NCBI GenBank assembly: GCA_016706225.1 | Contig: JADJKB010000003.1 | Span: 1,240,001-1,304,000 of the forward strand | Reading direction: 5' to 3' | Source of the DNA: Myxococcales bacterium | Lineage (GTDB): Bacteria > Myxococcota_A > Polyangia > Polyangiales > Polyangiaceae | Length of the DNA: 64,000 nt | In this document: positions 61,320 through 64,000 of the stretch, piece by piece | Numbering within the stretch: the stretch's first letter is position 1 | Layout: every line of letters begins with the position of its first letter | The notes under the pieces: generated by a model | Told to the model about the DNA's origin: nothing | The model's input: only the letters and a program-made list of their open reading frames with translations | Database searches by the model: none | Made by a program: the position numbers and the translations under genes

Positions 61320-62570
61320 TCAGTTCTTGGCGTGACCCTTGGGAGAGTCCCAGCGCCGCTTCACGTGGACCTTCAGCACGTCGCGCAAGAGTCCGATGTG
61401 CGCGCAGTGGTCCATCTTGTCGTTGCCGTTGTAGCCACGCACGTGGAAATTCCCCTTCGAAAAGCGGGAATTCAGGTCGAGACCCATGGGATCGGCGCCG
61501 CGCGGTTTGGTCTTGCGCGGTCGGCCGCCGACCTTCTCGATCAGAAACTTCGCGGTCTCCGTCGTGGATGCGTAGCCCGGCGGAATGATCGACGAATGGC
61601 TCACGAACATGAAGCCGTGTTTGCCTGCGGCTTGTTTGGCGAAGTCGACGAAGGGCTGGAGCTGGAGCTCGTTCAGCGAGTCGCCGGAGTAGCCGCTGTG
61701 GAGGCCGTCGAGCAGGATCACGGTGTCGACGAGCTTCTTTGCGTAGGGCTGGCCGAGGATCTCACCGACCGCGCCATAACCCGCACTCCACGCGGACAGG
61801 CCGACGTGTCGCACGTGAGCGTTCTTCTTGCCGGTCTTGTCCGCCATCGCCTTCTCGACGCTGTCAACCAGCTTCTTGAAGGCTTCGGGCGAGGAGAATG
61901 TCGAGGCATACGGTCCAGAGCCGATCCCGAGATCGATTCCAACCAGGACCGCGCCGTCCATCACCTGCGTCCACTCCTTGCGGACCGGTTCGTGACCGTG
62001 GAAGTGGAACACCACGTCGAACCCACCGTTCGAGGCGATGCCGCCCTTGCCCGGCGAGATCATCTGGCCCATCGACGGCGCGCGGCTCCACTTGTCGTAG
62101 ACGCCCCAGCCCTTGTCGGGGGTGTTGCACGGGTTGATGCCGCGCTCCTCTGCCGACTTCTGAGTCTGGGTCGCCGCCGTCGGCTTCTGAACTACCCAGT
62201 TGGCCTCGTGGTTGTCCTTCTTGTCTGCCTTCGAGCCGTCAGCCCCGGCACCCTCGGCGGGTTTGGCCTTGGCCAGCGGCTTGTCGGCGGCGGGTTTGGC
62301 CTTGGCAGCCACCTTGGCGTCGCTGGCCGACTTCTTCTTGTCGGCTCTTGCGATGGCCTCGGCGCGTTTGTCTCTTGCCCGCTTCTTCTCGGCCTTGGGC
62401 GCCTGCTTGGCGTGTTTGCCGCGGTGCTTGGACTTGGACTTGTGTTTGCCGGCCTTGGCCGTCTTGGGTGACTCGCTCGGGGCGGCGAAGGCGGGCAGCG
62501 TGAGGCCGAGCCCCAACGCCAGGGCCAAGAAGCCGGTCGCCCGTCGCAGCATGTGAGAGGCACTTTGCAT
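61320..62570 (-). CDS. Secreted hydrolase-like protein with Lys/Ala-rich linker
   Basis: A signal peptide ends near AFAAPS. About 110 residues of Lys/Ala/Pro/Ser-rich linker follow, then a ~260-residue domain with FDVVFHFHGHEPVRKEW, SAWSAGYGAVG (a nucleophile-elbow-like motif) and VILLDGLHSGY, suggesting an alpha/beta-hydrolase fold. The catalytic serine would be in SAWSAG. The Lys-rich linker could bind acidic polymers. ATG 62570 starts the signal peptide. Specific function unknown. Confidence 0.65.
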   Translation of the reverse strand: MQSASHMLRRATGFLALALGLGLTLPAFAAPSESPKTAKAGKHKSKSKHRGKHAKQAPKAEKKRARDKRAEAIARADKKKSASDAKVAAKAKPAADKPLAKAKPAEGAGADGSKADKKDNHEANWVVQKPTAATQTQKSAEERGINPCNTPDKGWGVYDKWSRAPSMGQMISPGKGGIASNGGFDVVFHFHGHEPVRKEWTQVMDGAVLVGIDLGIGSGPYASTFSSPEAFKKLVDSVEKAMADKTGKKNAHVRHVGLSAWSAGYGAVGEILGQPYAKKLVDTVILLDGLHSGYSGDSLNELQLQPFVDFAKQAAGKHGFMFVSHSSIIPPGYASTTETAKFLIEKVGGRPRKTKPRGADPMGLDLNSRFSKGNFHVRGYNGNDKMDHCAHIGLLRDVLKVHVKRRWDSPKGHAKN

Positions 62571-62725
62571 GAGTCGGGCCCCAACGTGACCTAGGGCCCC
62601 AATGTTTTCAACTAACTGGCAACGATTTTCCCGAGTCAAGCCGGCGCCCGGATGAAAGCGCCAAAATCTCGCGGTGTTCGCGCGCCTTGACCAAACGCTC
62701 AGGGGTTGTCGAAACTCCCGACGTC

Positions 62726-63589
62726 ATGCGGAAATTATCGAACTCCGTGGCCGTGCTGAGTGGGCTCGGCTTTGCTGTTGCTTGCGGCACACCCCCGGTC
62801 GCATCGCCGCCGGCGCCACCAGCAGCACCTGCAGCGACCGCGAAACCATCCGCCCCACCGGATGAGTCGGCCGCGGTGGATGGACCGTGTCCGCGGGGCA
62901 TGGTTCTGGTTGCGGGCGGAGAGCTTTGGCTCGGCTCACCCGCCGGCAGCGGCGGCGCCGATGAACACCCCGCGCGCAAGGTTGCGGTTGCCGAGTTCTG
63001 CCTCGCCACGCACGAGGTGACCGTGGCGGACTATCAGTCGTGTGCCAAGAACAAAGCCTGTGATGCGTTACCGAAGGAGGTGCGACTGCTGTCGGCATTG
63101 CCCGAGGCGGAGCACAAAGCACAGAGCGCCCTCTGCAGTGCAAACCTCTCGGACAACGCTGACCTCCCCGCGAGCTGCGTGAGCTTCGACGACGCGAGCC
63201 GTTACTGCGCGTGGAAGGGTGCGCGTCTTCCAGCCGAACCCGAGTGGGAGTGGGCGGCCTCCGGGGGCGACGACAAACTTGCGTGGCCCTGGGGCACCTC
63301 CCTGCCCTCCGACGAAAACACCTGCTGGAATCGCCGGGCGCCATGCCGCGTCGGGAGCAAGACGACCGGCGCTTTCGAGCTTCACGATCTCGCGGGCAAC
63401 CTCACGGAGTGGACCAGCACGGCGTACGGGGCCTACGGAGCCGCGGCGGCGGATGCCTCGAAGAAGGTGGTCCGCGGTGGCAACTGGGAGAGTGTGAAAG
63501 AGGACGAGCTCCGCCCGAAGAAACGCGCCTCGCGTGCGTCGACCTACCGCGACGTGACGCTGGGCTTCCGTTGCGCGAAGGATCGCTGA
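62726..63589 (+). CDS. FGE-sulfatase (SUMF1/EgtB) family lipoprotein
   Basis: The signal peptide ends in AVAC, followed by a Pro/Ala spacer of ~45 residues. The FGE-sulfatase fold is clear: GMVLVAGGELWLGS, HEVTVADYQSC, CVSFDDASRYCAWKGARLP, EWEWAAS, ELHDLAGNLTEWT and RGGNW. The fold is used by formylglycine-generating enzyme and by inert binding proteins; I cannot confirm the copper cysteines, so enzyme activity is not claimed. ATG 62726 starts the signal. Confidence 0.8.
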   Translation: MRKLSNSVAVLSGLGFAVACGTPPVASPPAPPAAPAATAKPSAPPDESAAVDGPCPRGMVLVAGGELWLGSPAGSGGADEHPARKVAVAEFCLATHEVTVADYQSCAKNKACDALPKEVRLLSALPEAEHKAQSALCSANLSDNADLPASCVSFDDASRYCAWKGARLPAEPEWEWAASGGDDKLAWPWGTSLPSDENTCWNRRAPCRVGSKTTGAFELHDLAGNLTEWTSTAYGAYGAAAADASKKVVRGGNWESVKEDELRPKKRASRASTYRDVTLGFRCAKDR

Positions 63590-63594
63590 CCCCG

Positions 63595-63903
63595 GTGACC
63601 ACCGCGGACACGAGGTCTGTCGTCACGCTCCGCATCGAACCGGATCTGTGCGGGCCGGTCAGCGTCGGCACGGTGGCGGTGATCCGCACGCTGATGTCGC
63701 ACCTGGGGCTTTCCCTCGGAGAGGCGCTCGCTCACGTGAACCACGCCGTGTTCGACGGGGAACATGTGACGATCGAGTCGCCGAGCCGAGAGGCCGCCCA
63801 GGCATGTGTGAGCGCACTGTCGAAGCTGCAGACCCCGGCGGTGGTGCACGCGGAGGTTGGCCGGGCAGCGCGCGGTGCGCGCGATCACTTCCCGGCGCGG
63901 TAG
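63595..63903 (+). CDS. Small hypothetical protein
   Basis: 102 codons starting at GTG 63595, 5 bp after the FGE lipoprotein. TLRIEPDLCGPVSVGTVAVIRTLMSHLGLSLGEALAHVNHAVF looks like a mixed alpha/beta domain that could pair two strands and two helices. No family recognised. It overlaps the end of the convergent minus-strand gene by 19 bp. Confidence 0.5.
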   Translation: MTTADTRSVVTLRIEPDLCGPVSVGTVAVIRTLMSHLGLSLGEALAHVNHAVFDGEHVTIESPSREAAQACVSALSKLQTPAVVHAEVGRAARGARDHFPAR

Positions 63904-64000
63904 TTGTACACCGCTAGCCCAGCGCTGACCTCGTACGGCAGCTCGAGGTCTTCCTCGGATTTCTTGAAGGCGTGAAAGTCTGGGCACTTGTCGTCAACGC
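63885..64000 (-). CDS. 3' end of an unknown gene (cut by the window edge)
   Basis: An open frame of 38 codons reads from the window edge to TGA at 63885: VDDKCPDFHAFKKSEEDLEL and then PYEVSAGLAVYNYRAGK. Codon use resembles real genes here. Too short to assign. Confidence 0.35.
   Translation of the reverse strand, partial: VDDKCPDFHAFKKSEEDLELPYEVSAGLAVYNYRAGK

Overview
The window reads as one chromosome segment of a high-GC myxobacterium, most likely from the Polyangia (Sorangium/Polyangium-type) branch of Myxococcota. The evidence is many secreted lipoproteins with Gly/Ser/Thr-rich spacers behind the lipobox, C-terminal GCGCR-helix-Arg sorting tails, eukaryote-like Ser/Thr kinases and a pseudokinase, an AgmX/PglI-type protein, and a scattered, mostly non-operonic layout. 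This assignment is inference from style; no rRNA is present.

Layout. 1-14.7 kb: an acyl-CoA ligase cut by the window edge, then cell-surface and lipoprotein genes, an L,D-transpeptidase, an esterase, HupE-, DoxX- and CPBP-family membrane proteins. 14.7-18 kb: a pseudokinase with a periplasmic EEPKA-repeat tail, followed by a TPR/two-helix membrane protein. 18-24.4 kb: RpoH-like sigma factor, rsmI, a tiny zinc ribbon, ffh and two tandem paralogous lipoproteins. 24.4-34.2 kb: metallophosphoesterase, small membrane proteins, purM-purN, a FAD oxidoreductase, a PEGA-type membrane protein, rsmD, an AgmX/PglI-type protein, truA. 34.3-38.1 kb: serine palmitoyltransferase-like enzyme, a golvesin-like secreted protein, and a relative of the bacterial ceramide synthase, which together look like a sphingolipid locus. 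38.2-49.1 kb: SGNH esterase, lipoproteins, trpE, a coiled-coil protein, dnaJ, an isolated FliI/SctN-type ATPase, an active Ser/Thr kinase. 49.4-51.1 kb: an adenine/cytosine-N methyltransferase next to a PD-(D/E)XK nuclease, a compact restriction-modification candidate. 51.1-52.7 kb: phospholipase C-like enzyme.

52.7-56.1 kb is the accessory region. An intact tRNA-Leu(TAG) at 52699-52782 has the last 56 bp of its gene region repeated exactly at 55178-55233. Between the two copies lie a lipoprotein, a truncated RCC1-type ORF, a frameshifted remnant of a tyrosine integrase, and a HigA/HigB-like toxin-antitoxin pair in an unusual tail-to-tail arrangement. This is a small decayed integrative element. 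A second fragment of the same toxin lies just beyond the right repeat.

56.1-64 kb: GFA protein, a TetR regulator with two matched operators controlling an Old Yellow Enzyme operon, CorA, MmgE/PrpD, a secreted hydrolase-like protein and an FGE-type lipoprotein.

A recurring sequence feature is a TAnnnT hexamer (TAGGCT, TATCCT, TATGCT) placed 6-10 nt before the start codon, with no Shine-Dalgarno sequence. This suggests that many genes here are transcribed as leaderless mRNAs, and several start codons below were chosen on that basis.
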